DNA of 16,121 nucleotides, taken from the NCBI GenBank assembly GCA_030609975.1, contig JAUWSR010000045.1:1-16121 (forward strand), read 5' to 3'. The translations under genes and the position numbers were made by a program. The DNA comes from Acidobacteriota bacterium. Its GTDB lineage: Bacteria > Acidobacteriota > Aminicenantia > Aminicenantales > Aminicenantaceae. Positions 5,723-14,300 of this stretch are shown in pieces (positions within the stretch are counted from its first letter, which is position 1; every line of letters starts with the position of its first letter). The notes below the pieces were generated by a model. It was not told the origin of the DNA. It worked only from the letters and a program-made list of their open reading frames with translations, and made no database searches.

Positions 5723-8119
5723 TCAGCGTTCGGGCTTTATGGTAAAATAGAAGGGGTCTTGCGCCAAAGAAGAGGGCGTGAGGCGTTTTATCCGGAGCTG
5801 CACTTGATAAAAGTTAACGTTCCGATAGAGATAGGAAGGCGGCTGTGGAAAAACCAGAGATTGGATCTCTCTCTCGACCTGACCTGTATAGAGGGTCTTG
5901 TCAAACAATTTGAGCTCAACGCTGAAGTCCGCTGTCTCGGATCCGAACCGGAACTCGATGTTCTGGAAAGCACGCCAGGACGTGAAGTTGAAGGTGTATT
6001 CGCGATTTTCTCCCGTGAGCCGGAATTCTCCGGGTTCCTGCATGCGGGCGTTCCGGCCCAAAGAGTAGAATATGACCCGTTCCCCGGAGGAGAATGCCGC
6101 CCTCTGAGGGTAGAGCAGAACCATGCGGGGATAGAATGAGAACCACAGTAAAAAGATCAGAAGCACAGTCATGACCCGGGCGGCCCAGCTGGCCGGATCT
6201 TGAGGAAACCGGATGTCTTTTTTCAAGAGATACCCCCCTACGAAAAACAGAATAAGCACGATCCAGACGTAATTGGGAAGATAGGTCAGATTGTTGACTT
6301 TAAGAAACGAAGGCAAAAAATCCGGAAGGTAAAAATGGAGGTTGCTCAGATGGATGAACAACTCACTCCCCCGAAAGGTGAATTCATGGGTGGTAGGCTG
6401 GTAGAGAAAACGGGGGTTTTTTAAAAGCACGATCACAAAGACAAAGCTAAGGCCAACTGCACCGGCAAATAGGTGCTTGTAGAGTTTTTTGCGGTTGTGG
6501 ACTAAAAAATAGCCGATAAGCAAAGCCAGGATCCAAGAGATGCAGGTCAGCACACGCCCCTGGGGATTGGAGCCTTGACGGTGGGCAAAAAATGCATAGT
6601 TGAAGAGATAAGGGCCTATCAGAAACAGGAAGATCAGAAAGTCACGTTTGGATTTCCGGAACACCTCCACAGCGCCCAAAAAAGAAAAGAAATAGATGGG
6701 AGAATACAACAGGAGCCCATCCCGTTGGTCGAGAAAGTAATCCAACAGCGAATCGATACGCAGCATAATGGGCGTATTCCACATCACATCCTGAAAATTC
6801 TGGAGGGTAGCAGGCCTCAGCACGCCCTCATAGAGGGCGATGGGATTGTAAGTGCCGTAAAGGGCAAACACATAGAGATAAAACAGCACCATGGAGAGGA
6901 AGGGCGGGGCAAGAAACAGGAGGATTTTCGTGCGCAGTTTATGTTCCTTGATAAGAAAATAGAGCGAAACCAACAGCAGCGGCCAGAAGAGCATGTTGTA
7001 TTTCAGGCCGAACCAGGGGAATAAAGCCAGGAGCAAGCCGCAGACAGCGCAGGTCGAAGCCGCTGGGGGTGTGGCCCGCCGCAGCATGCGGTAGATGTAT
7101 ACCGAAAAGAGCGCGATGGGCACCTCAGGATAAACATGGACGGCATAAAACAGGATCGGAGAGGTAAATGCATACAAGGCCCACAGGCCCAGCGAGAGCT
7201 TCTCCCGGTCCCAGATCTCCCGGCTCAACAGAAAGAGCTGCAGTCCCAAGAGAGCCGCCCAGAAAGCTAGACTGCTTTTCAGGATGAAGATCCGCATCCT
7301 GCCTGAGAAATAATGACTCAATCCGTATTGGGGCAGGATGAGGGCGGAGACTCCCGGTTGATTGACCGGATAGTGGTGTCCCGGACCCTTGCGCCCGACC
7401 CGGGCATAGGCGCGCAGTCTTATACGGGGGTAATATTCTTCCGGGTAGAAATAGGTAAAGTCACGGTCATCATAGTTGTTGGCGACATTGATATCTTGAT
7501 CGTGATAAAGGCTATGGCTGGTTAAAAGGTAGTAGGGCTCATCCCCTGAAAACGCGAGGCCATGGGAAACGATAAGAGCCGTACACAGGAGATAGACGAA
7601 GAAGGCCCCAAAAAATAAGACCCAGAGTTTTTGCTTGAGGGACAATCCTTGAAATCTTCCCCACAGATTGCCCCAGGTCCCCTGCTTCTGAAGTTGTTGG
7701 GAACACGTGATCGCTTTGAGAAGGAGGGCCGCCGCCAAGATTCCTCCCAGCATCAGGTTCAAACGGAGTTTGAGATCCGAGGCCGTGACATAATGGAGGA
7801 GAAGCAGGGGCGAGAGGAGAAAAAAGCTTAGGGGGAGAAAACAGAGCAGATTCTGCTGTTCTGTGGTGGCTTTATCAACTTTGAAGAGATGCTGATCGAT
7901 CCAAGAGAGGCCCTTCCAGATAACCAGAAGCAGCAGGGAGAAAGCCGCCGTAAAAAACAGGTTGTCGAAAAGCGAAGGGCGGAAAGTAAAGTCCAGGATT
8001 GTAAAGGAGTCTGTTTGGACATACAGATAGCGGAAAAAATTCAAACCCAGCGCAAGGGCGAGGAGATAAAGATAGTTCCAGATTCCGCTGATTGTCTTCA
8101 TTCGTCCGGGATTTGCCAT
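5723..8119 (-). CDS. Polytopic membrane protein, GT-C-type glycosyltransferase-like
   Basis: This is a 798-residue inner-membrane protein with many hydrophobic helices and a soluble C-terminal part. After five helices (about 13-35, 52-70, 93-110, 122-138 and 164-184) comes FSGDEPYYLL (190-199), in which the acidic pair Asp193-Glu194 resembles the catalytic loop of GT-C enzymes such as family 39/ArnT-like transferases that use polyprenyl-phosphate sugars. Further helices run to about 660. The last roughly 130 residues, with alternating polar and hydrophobic beta-like segments (EYTFNFTSWRAFQNIEFRF), are probably periplasmic. The usual first-loop position of the acidic motif is displaced here by an N-terminal extension of about four helices. 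The start at ATG 8119 has GAGGT 13 nt upstream; ATG 8101 (MKTISGIW) is an alternative with no better ribosome site. It heads the leftward cluster and is divergent from GT genes at 8280. Sugar transfer is inferred from the motif and topology. Confidence 0.75.
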   Translation of the reverse strand: MANPGRMKTISGIWNYLYLLALALGLNFFRYLYVQTDSFTILDFTFRPSLFDNLFFTAAFSLLLLVIWKGLSWIDQHLFKVDKATTEQQNLLCFLPLSFFLLSPLLLLHYVTASDLKLRLNLMLGGILAAALLLKAITCSQQLQKQGTWGNLWGRFQGLSLKQKLWVLFFGAFFVYLLCTALIVSHGLAFSGDEPYYLLTSHSLYHDQDINVANNYDDRDFTYFYPEEYYPRIRLRAYARVGRKGPGHHYPVNQPGVSALILPQYGLSHYFSGRMRIFILKSSLAFWAALLGLQLFLLSREIWDREKLSLGLWALYAFTSPILFYAVHVYPEVPIALFSVYIYRMLRRATPPAASTCAVCGLLLALFPWFGLKYNMLFWPLLLVSLYFLIKEHKLRTKILLFLAPPFLSMVLFYLYVFALYGTYNPIALYEGVLRPATLQNFQDVMWNTPIMLRIDSLLDYFLDQRDGLLLYSPIYFFSFLGAVEVFRKSKRDFLIFLFLIGPYLFNYAFFAHRQGSNPQGRVLTCISWILALLIGYFLVHNRKKLYKHLFAGAVGLSFVFVIVLLKNPRFLYQPTTHEFTFRGSELFIHLSNLHFYLPDFLPSFLKVNNLTYLPNYVWIVLILFFVGGYLLKKDIRFPQDPASWAARVMTVLLIFLLWFSFYPRMVLLYPQRAAFSSGERVIFYSLGRNARMQEPGEFRLTGENREYTFNFTSWRAFQNIEFRFGSETADFSVELKLFDKTLYTGQVEREIQSLVFPQPPSYLYRNVNFYQVQLRIKRLTPSSLAQDPFYFTIKPER

Positions 8120-8279
8120 TCTGTAACACAGTACCTCAAGAGTGCCGCAATTTCAAATGGAATATATGCATCCCTATTTTCGTGAAAGGTGGATATTTCC
8201 TGATTAGTGCATAATTAAAAGAAATCCTTCCCTACATAGCGACTTTTTATTGTGAATAATTCAGATTAAATATGTTAAT

Positions 8280-9062
8280 ATGAATCTGATGGAGATCACA
8301 GTTGTTGTCATCACCTACAATGAAGAGGACCGCTTGGATGCTGCTCTGCAGAGCGTCCAGGATGTTGCCTCGGAGATCGTGGTAATTGATAGACACAGTA
8401 CGGATAATACCCTGGATGTTGCTAAGAAATTTACGGATCGCATCTTCAGCCGTGAGTGGACCAATTATGCTGACCAGAAAAATTTCGGCAACTCTCAGGC
8501 CAACTTTCCCTGGATCCTTTCTCTCGACGCCGATGAGCGTCTTTCTCCGGAACTTCGGGATGAGATTTTTCGTTTGAGATCAGAGGAACCCAAGGTCTCC
8601 GCATTCTCCATGCCCCGGCAAGCCAGCTACCTGGGGAAATGGATTCGTCATTCCGGCTGGTACCCTGACAGAAAAATCCGCCTCTTCCGCAAGGATAAGG
8701 CCCGTTGGGAAGGGGAATATGTCCATGAAAGTCTGGTCGTAGAGGGAGAGGTCAAGAAGCTGACGGGAGTGCTGCATCACTTCACCTACCGGGACATGAG
8801 CGACCAGGTGAAGCGGCTCAACCTCTATTCCAGCCTGGGCGCTCAGAGCCTTTATGCGCGTCAAAAAAAATGCCGGTGGTATCATTTGGTGTTTATGCCG
8901 TTCTTTGCTTTTCTCCGCTCTTTTGTTTGGAAAGTCGGGGTATTGGACGGATCGGCCGGCTTTATCATCGCGATCTTTCAGGGTTATGGTGTTTTTCTCA
9001 AGTATGCCAAACTGCGCGAGATCTGGAAAAAAGGAGAGCGGATTGAGCCTTTTCCAAATTGA
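8280..9062 (+). CDS. Family 2 glycosyltransferase, WaaE/KdtX-like
   Basis: This is a 260-residue cytoplasmic-face enzyme of the GT-A fold that probably adds a sugar to lipopolysaccharide core or another surface glycan. Motifs seen are ITVVVITYNEEDRLDAALQS (6-25) for nucleotide binding, VVIDRHSTDNT (34-44), the metal-binding DxD in SLDADERLSPELRDEI (81-96) and GWYPDRKIRLFRKDKARWEG (126-145), followed by YVHES. The last pattern is typical of the WaaE/KdtX (beta-1,4-glucosyltransferase-like) group. A hydrophobic C-terminal segment (about 218-240) could seat it on the membrane. The start is ATG 8280, or possibly ATG 8289; neither has a strong ribosome site. Its end overlaps the next glycosyltransferase by 20 nt. 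A Gram-negative envelope is suggested by this family. The acceptor and donor cannot be read from sequence. Confidence 0.9.
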   Translation: MNLMEITVVVITYNEEDRLDAALQSVQDVASEIVVIDRHSTDNTLDVAKKFTDRIFSREWTNYADQKNFGNSQANFPWILSLDADERLSPELRDEIFRLRSEEPKVSAFSMPRQASYLGKWIRHSGWYPDRKIRLFRKDKARWEGEYVHESLVVEGEVKKLTGVLHHFTYRDMSDQVKRLNLYSSLGAQSLYARQKKCRWYHLVFMPFFAFLRSFVWKVGVLDGSAGFIIAIFQGYGVFLKYAKLREIWKKGERIEPFPN

Positions 9063-10140
9063 TGCGGCGGAAAACAACACACAAGCCCAAATCCTCACGC
9101 TCTATTTAATGCTTGAACTGAAGTGCCGCGGATACCCTCTCCATCTTTATGTCCGTTCAGATAGCTATCTTCACCGTAAAGCTCAGGAGAACAACCTCCC
9201 TGTCAAGCTGCTCAAAAGCCAGAACGGAATTTTGTCCAGTTGGCGCCTTGCCCGGGACATGAAACGGTACAATTGTAAGCTTGTCCACCTGCATGACTCC
9301 GGGTCTCTGGAACTGGGATTGTCCGCTGCCTCACGTGCAAAAATCCCCCTACGGATTATTTCCCAAAGAAAAGATACTGACAAACACTCGAGGCTGCTGT
9401 TGCGACCGCGTACTTTGGAGGATGTGGCGTTGATTATTGCTGTCTCCTCAAAAATAGGAAGATTTCTGCGTGAAAAAGGGATCAATTCCGAACTTATCCA
9501 AACGATACCTTTGGGTGTGGATTATGCTCCCTTTTCTGTACTCAGCGATAAGAATTATTTGCGTCGTGAACTTTCCTTGACAAAGGACGATTTTCTCGTA
9601 GGGATTATGATGGATATAGGTGATTCTCAGATCCTCCAGCGTGTCGTGCGCACGGCAGCCACACTGAATAAAAAAACTCCCCGGGTACGGCTGATCCTTT
9701 TGGGTGAAGGGGCTCTGCATCTTGTGCCGCAGGATCAGGCCCTTGGATTTGAGAATTTGATGTTCTATTTAGGCTTCCGCGATTATTTTCCTGAAGCTTT
9801 GCCATCCCTGGATCTATTGGTCTTTCCATTTAAGGTAGAGGGATTCGAAAGCCTCATCCGAGATGCCCTGGCAAGACGTTTGCCTGTGGTGGTGCCTCGC
9901 ATTGAAGGGATGCCGGAGGAGCTGGTTCACCGCAAAACGGCGCTGCTGTTAGCGCCGCAAAACCCTGCATCCCTCACCAACTCCATCTCGCAAGCCTATG
10001 AAAACAAAGAACTGGTTCGGCAGTTAGCGGAAAAAGGCTATGAAACCATGTTTGAAAAATACTCATCTGAAGCCATGGCGTCCAGGATCGTGAGCGAATA
10101 TGAGCGCCTGGCACGCAGAAGGAATATCTCCTTAGCATGA
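9043..10140 (+). CDS. Family 1 (GT-B) glycosyltransferase with an atypical donor site
   Basis: This is a 365-residue enzyme. I chose the TTG start at 9043 because AAGGAGA (9031-9037) stands 5 nt before it, and because the protein then begins MSLFQIDAAENNTQAQILTL, the expected first strand and helix of a GT-B fold. Earlier in-frame starts would read far into the previous gene. The N-domain carries LVHLHDSGSLELGLSAA (80-96) and VSSKIGRFLREKGI (134-147), followed by IPLGVD (155-160). The C-domain carries RVRLILLGEG (214-223), FYLGF and the donor-binding region FPFKVEGFESLIRDALARRL (261-280), then PVVVPRIEGMPEEL. In the family E-X7-E motif the second Glu is Asp here (E266, D274). The usual Lys of the first C-domain loop is also absent. 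It may still be active or may act as a partner. It belongs to the operon with the GT2 upstream and the racemase-like gene downstream (ATGA overlap). Confidence 0.85.
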   Translation: MSLFQIDAAENNTQAQILTLYLMLELKCRGYPLHLYVRSDSYLHRKAQENNLPVKLLKSQNGILSSWRLARDMKRYNCKLVHLHDSGSLELGLSAASRAKIPLRIISQRKDTDKHSRLLLRPRTLEDVALIIAVSSKIGRFLREKGINSELIQTIPLGVDYAPFSVLSDKNYLRRELSLTKDDFLVGIMMDIGDSQILQRVVRTAATLNKKTPRVRLILLGEGALHLVPQDQALGFENLMFYLGFRDYFPEALPSLDLLVFPFKVEGFESLIRDALARRLPVVVPRIEGMPEELVHRKTALLLAPQNPASLTNSISQAYENKELVRQLAEKGYETMFEKYSSEAMASRIVSEYERLARRRNISLA

Positions 10141-11258
10141 ACAACAACAAAGCCATAGAGCGTATAGAGTTGATCCAATTTGAAATTCCCTATGTTCATT
10201 TTTTCGAGACCAGCTTCGGCCGGGAATATAAAAAAACCGGCATTCTGGTTAAAGTATTGTCCGGAGATCTGTGCGGCTACGGGGAAGTGGTGGCTGAGAA
10301 ATATCCACTCTACAGCTATGAGACGACGTCGACAGCCTGGGTGGTATTGGAAGACTTTCTCATTCCTTTGGTTTTCCAGTCGGGGCTCAGTGAACCGGAA
10401 GAATTCTATAAGTCAGCTCAGGCCTACCTGGGCCATCCTATGGCTAAAGCCGGACTGGAACTGGCCCTGTGGGACTTGAAAGCGAAAAGACGGGATATGC
10501 CTCTCTATGAGCTGTATGGGAGCGAAAGACGGGAGGTTCTATCCGGAGTCAGCGTAGGGATCCAGGATTCCGTATCCGAACTTCTAGACCGCATTGCAGC
10601 CTTTCTGGATGAGGGATATCCTCGGATCAAGATCAAAATAAAACCCGAATGGGATGTGGCCATATGTGCCGAGATCAGGAAGGTTTTCCCGGATATCAGG
10701 CTGCAGGTTGACGCCAACGCCGCCTATACCTTAGCAGACAAAGAGATTCTTCTGGGCTTGGATGAATTCGGGCTCGAGATGGTGGAACAGCCTTTTTCCG
10801 GGGACAATCTTTGGGACCACCATCTTCTTCAACAAGAGCTAAAGACGGCTCTGTGTTTGGATGAGAGCGCAAAATCCGAGGCTTTGGTCCGGCAAGCATT
10901 GGAAATAGAGAGCTGTCGGATCATCAACATCAAGGTTGGGCGAGTTGGCGGGATTTGCGAATCTAAAAAGATCCACGATCTGTGCCGGCAGCAGAGCATT
11001 CCGGTTTGGTGTGGAGGGATGCTCGAAACAGGGATCGGACGGATGCACAATATCCATTTGGCGACTCTTCCTAACTTCACACTACCCAACGATCTTTCCG
11101 CCAGCCGTAGATATTTTGCCGAAGACCTGATCGTGCCGGAGGTTGAAATCACTGACCGGGGAATGCTGACTGTTCCTGAAGGACCGGGTTTAGGAGTATC
11201 CATCCGGGAGGATAGGATCCGTGAGGTTACAGTTCAGCAGAAATCCTATTCAGATTGA
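10137..11258 (+). CDS. Enolase-superfamily enzyme, N-succinylamino acid racemase/o-succinylbenzoate synthase type
   Basis: This is a 373-residue muconate-lactonising-enzyme-type protein close in motif order to the NSAR/OSBS group. The capping domain has VHFFETSFGREYKKTGILVK (20-39). The barrel has RIKIKIKP with the acid-base pair Lys165/Lys167, QVDANAAYTL with Asp192, MVEQPF with Glu217, CLDES with Asp242, and IINIKVGRVGG with Lys266. WCGGMLETGIGRMHNIHLA (291-309) and LPNFTLPNDLSAS (311-323) follow. These match the catalytic and metal residues K163, D189, E214, D239 and K263 of the Amycolatopsis enzyme at a constant +3 offset. The reaction could be o-succinylbenzoate synthesis for menaquinone (MenC), or racemisation of an N-acylated amino acid; the sequence alone does not decide. 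No other men gene is nearby. It overlaps the GT1 gene by 4 nt (ATGA), so it belongs to the surface-glycan operon by expression. Confidence 0.9.
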   Translation: MNNNKAIERIELIQFEIPYVHFFETSFGREYKKTGILVKVLSGDLCGYGEVVAEKYPLYSYETTSTAWVVLEDFLIPLVFQSGLSEPEEFYKSAQAYLGHPMAKAGLELALWDLKAKRRDMPLYELYGSERREVLSGVSVGIQDSVSELLDRIAAFLDEGYPRIKIKIKPEWDVAICAEIRKVFPDIRLQVDANAAYTLADKEILLGLDEFGLEMVEQPFSGDNLWDHHLLQQELKTALCLDESAKSEALVRQALEIESCRIINIKVGRVGGICESKKIHDLCRQQSIPVWCGGMLETGIGRMHNIHLATLPNFTLPNDLSASRRYFAEDLIVPEVEITDRGMLTVPEGPGLGVSIREDRIREVTVQQKSYSD

Positions 11259-11288
11259 TACAGGGTTTTAAAAAACTCACAATTTGTA

Positions 11289-11317
11289 TTGAATATATAA
11301 TATTAGTATATTATAAT
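11289..11317 (+). promoter_or_regulatory. Sigma-70 promoter of the large oxidoreductase gene
   Basis: TTGAAT (11289-11294), a 17-nt spacer and a perfect TATAAT (11312-11317) lie in an AT-rich stretch. Transcription should begin near 11324, giving a leader of about 43 nt before ATG 11367, with GAGGAGA (11354-11360) as the ribosome site. This is the best promoter match in the window. Confidence 0.7.
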
Positions 11318-11341
11318 ATTGCGATAACCCATCGTATTATA
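11312..11341. promoter_or_regulatory. Imperfect inverted repeat over the -10/start site, operator-like
   Basis: TATAATA (11312-11318), an unpaired TTG and CGAT (11322-11325) are mirrored by ATCG (11331-11334) and TATTATA (11335-11341) around AACCC. The 11 paired positions include the -10 box and the expected start of transcription, a common place for a repressor site. The pairing is seen; binding is inferred, and AT-richness makes chance possible. Confidence 0.35.
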
Positions 11342-11366
11342 TAGATTTTTTTTGAGGAGAAATTAT

Positions 11367-14300
11367 ATGGCAAAACTCAGCGGCAAAGACCGAGACTGGC
11401 TGGAAGATAACTTCGGAGAGCGAGCCAATTTCAATCCGACCGAACGGATGTTATACGGGCATGATATTGCAGCTATGCCCAGTCTGTTTAAACCCTTGGT
11501 GGGGAAAACCATACCCGACGCTGTGGTTCAGCCTCAGAACGAGGCGGAATTGGCTAAACTCATCAAGTGGGCCGCCGAGAAGCAGATCCCGCTCGTGCCT
11601 AGGGGAAAAGGCTCTTCCGGCTACGGTGGTATTATCCCCACCCGCAAGGGGATCGTAGTGGATTTTTATCGTATGAAGGATGTTATATCAGTCGATAAAG
11701 AGAGGGAAACCGTAACCGTTGAACCCGGGATCACCTGGGAACAACTGGATAAGAAGCTTGCGCCCGAAGGACTGACCCTCCGGTTGTATCCGACCAGTTA
11801 CCCCTCTTCTTCGGCCGGTGGATGGATGGCTCAAGGTGGGGCCGGTTTGGGCTCCTATGAATATGGTTGGTTTGCTGAAAACGTAGAGAGTGCACGCATT
11901 GTGCTACCGAATGGAGATATCAAAGATGTGTCGGGTGATGAACTGGACATGGTCGCGGATGCCGAGGGGACGACCGGATTCATCAGCCGCATAACCGTCC
12001 GCCTGATGAAATACAGCGATATCGGTGTTGTGGCTTTTGCCTGCCCCGATGCGCATGCCATAAGCCGGATCTTCCAGAAACTGATCGATGAAAAACTTCC
12101 TATCTGGTCTTTGGTGTTTATCAATCCGCGCATGGCGGAAATGAAGAACCGATCCCCGGTCATGATGCACATGGGTCATCCTGTGGAAGAGAAAGTCATT
12201 TTACCTGCGGCCTACATTGCGATCCTGGCCTTCCGCGAACAGGACCGGGATGATGTCACCGGCAAACTCCCCGATATCATAAAAAAATGTGAGGGTGAGA
12301 TCCTGAGTCAGAAGATAGCCGACCATGAATGGGAAAACCGCTTTAAATTGATGGTGGTGAAACGCCTGGGACCTTCTTTGGTTCCGGCAGAGGTGGTCAT
12401 TCCCCTGGATAAGCTGGGCGTGGTGATGGAAGAGATCGAGGACAAGGTCAACCAACCGGTGGTCAAGGAAGGTGTTATTATCAAAGAAGGACAGGATGGG
12501 AAGCCCGAAGTTGTTATCCTGGGCTTTATTCCCAGCGACCAACGCAAATTCTCATATAATTTTGTCTTTGGCCTGGTTTTGACCATCATGAAGATCGCGA
12601 AACGGCACGGCGGGCGTCCCTATTCCACCGGCCTGTATTTTACGGGCGAACTCGAAAATATCATGGGTAAGGAACGCAGTGCCAAACTGCGAGCCTTCAA
12701 AAAGCAGGTGGATCCGAAAAAAGTGCTGAATCCCGATAAAGTTGTTAAGAAAAACCGCGTGGGTTGGGCCCTGAGTGCGGCCAATATGTTTGAACCCTTG
12801 GTCCGTCCGTTCGGGAACACGGTAATCACTCGTGTCGGAGAACATTTTGATAAACCGGTCCGCGGCATTCCGGCGGATGTAGCCTGGTATGCCTATGGCT
12901 GTTCCCAGTGTGGCTACTGCCTGGATGAATGCGATCAGTTCTTTGGCCGGGGTTGGGAGAGCCAGTCTCCCCGCGGCAAGTGGTACTGGCTCCGGGAATA
13001 CATGGAAGGCCGTGTCAAATGGGACCAGTTCATGGTCGATACCTTCCTGGTCTGTACCACCTGTGAATTCTGCAACCACCGCTGTTCAGCGGCCCTGCCG
13101 ATCGAACCCTCCTGGATGAAGCTGCGCGGCAAGCTGGTTCATGAAGATAAGCAGATGACATTTCCTCCTTTTGAGATGATGGCTGCCGCCTGTGAGAACG
13201 AAGGCAATATCTGGGCCGGCTACAGGAAAGACCGGATGAAATGGTTTCCGGAAGAAATGAAAGCCAAACATGGGCCAGGCGTCAAGAGCAAGAATATCTA
13301 TTTTACCGGATGCACCGCTTCCTATGTGGAACATGATATCGCGCAGGCTACCGTGACCCTGCTGGATGCCGCCGGGATCGATTTTGGCCACATCGGCAAT
13401 AAAGAAAACTGCTGCGGAACTCCCATGCTGGTGGCCGGAAAGTGGGAGCTTTTCGAAGACATCCTGCGTAAGAATATCGCTGCGATCAAAGCCGCAGGTG
13501 CGGACACCGTGATCACGTCATGTCCCGCCTGTGATATGATGTGGCGGCATACCTATCGGGAGTGGGCTGAGAAACTGGGGATCGAATACGATATCCAGTG
13601 CAAACATTACAGCGAATTGGTTTCGGAAAAGCTGAAAAGCGGGGATTTTGCCTTTACCCATCCCATCGAGAAGAAAGTCACCTGGCACGATTCCTGTCAT
13701 ATCGGCAGGGTATCTGGAGTTTATGAGGAGCCCCGGGATGTGATCAAGGCAATTCCGGGTGTTGAATTTGAGGATATGGCCCACAATCGGGATAAGGGAC
13801 ACTGCTGCGGCAGTGTTTTAACCCTGCTCAAAGAGCCCCCGGTGGCTGCAGATATCGGAGAGTCACGCCTGAGCGAAGCCGTTGACATCCAAGCCGATGA
13901 AGTATTATCCCTCTGTCCCTGCTGTGAGTTCCAGCTGCGTGTATCCCAAGATAAGAAAAATGTCCCTGTGCGTGTGACAGACTTAGCTCATTTTGCCTGC
14001 AAGGCGTTGGGCAAAGTATTCGAAGACCCCCATCCAGAGGTGGCGCGCCAGTGGGCTGTTTTTGAGGCCATGATCGATCTGATGACGCCTCAGGGATTTG
14101 CCGATCTCATGAGCAGCATGTGGCCTGAGATGCTGGATGCCATGCCCCTGGGAATGGGAAAGATGATGCGGGGCATCGGTAAAATGGGCTTCGTGGGAGA
14201 TGCTATGTTCACCCTGATGAAGCCAATATTCCCGGTCCTTTTTCCCAAACTTATGCCTGGGATGATGCCCAAAGTGATGGACACCATGCTGGACCGGGTG

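Noticed and set aside
6575..7024. Antisense frame of 149 codons within the membrane-protein gene
   Set aside because: Its composition is highly charged and rich in Gln/Glu/Lys, typical of the reverse of a hydrophobic coding strand; no family features are seen.
8854..9042. Upstream extension of the GT1 gene from an earlier in-frame start
   Set aside because: It lies wholly within the GT2 gene; TTG 9043 with AAGGAGA and a correct GT-B N-terminus is far better.
12552..13079. Antisense frame of 175 codons within the oxidoreductase gene
   Set aside because: It is opposite a conserved FAD and ferredoxin region, lacks a ribosome site and is a codon-bias shadow.
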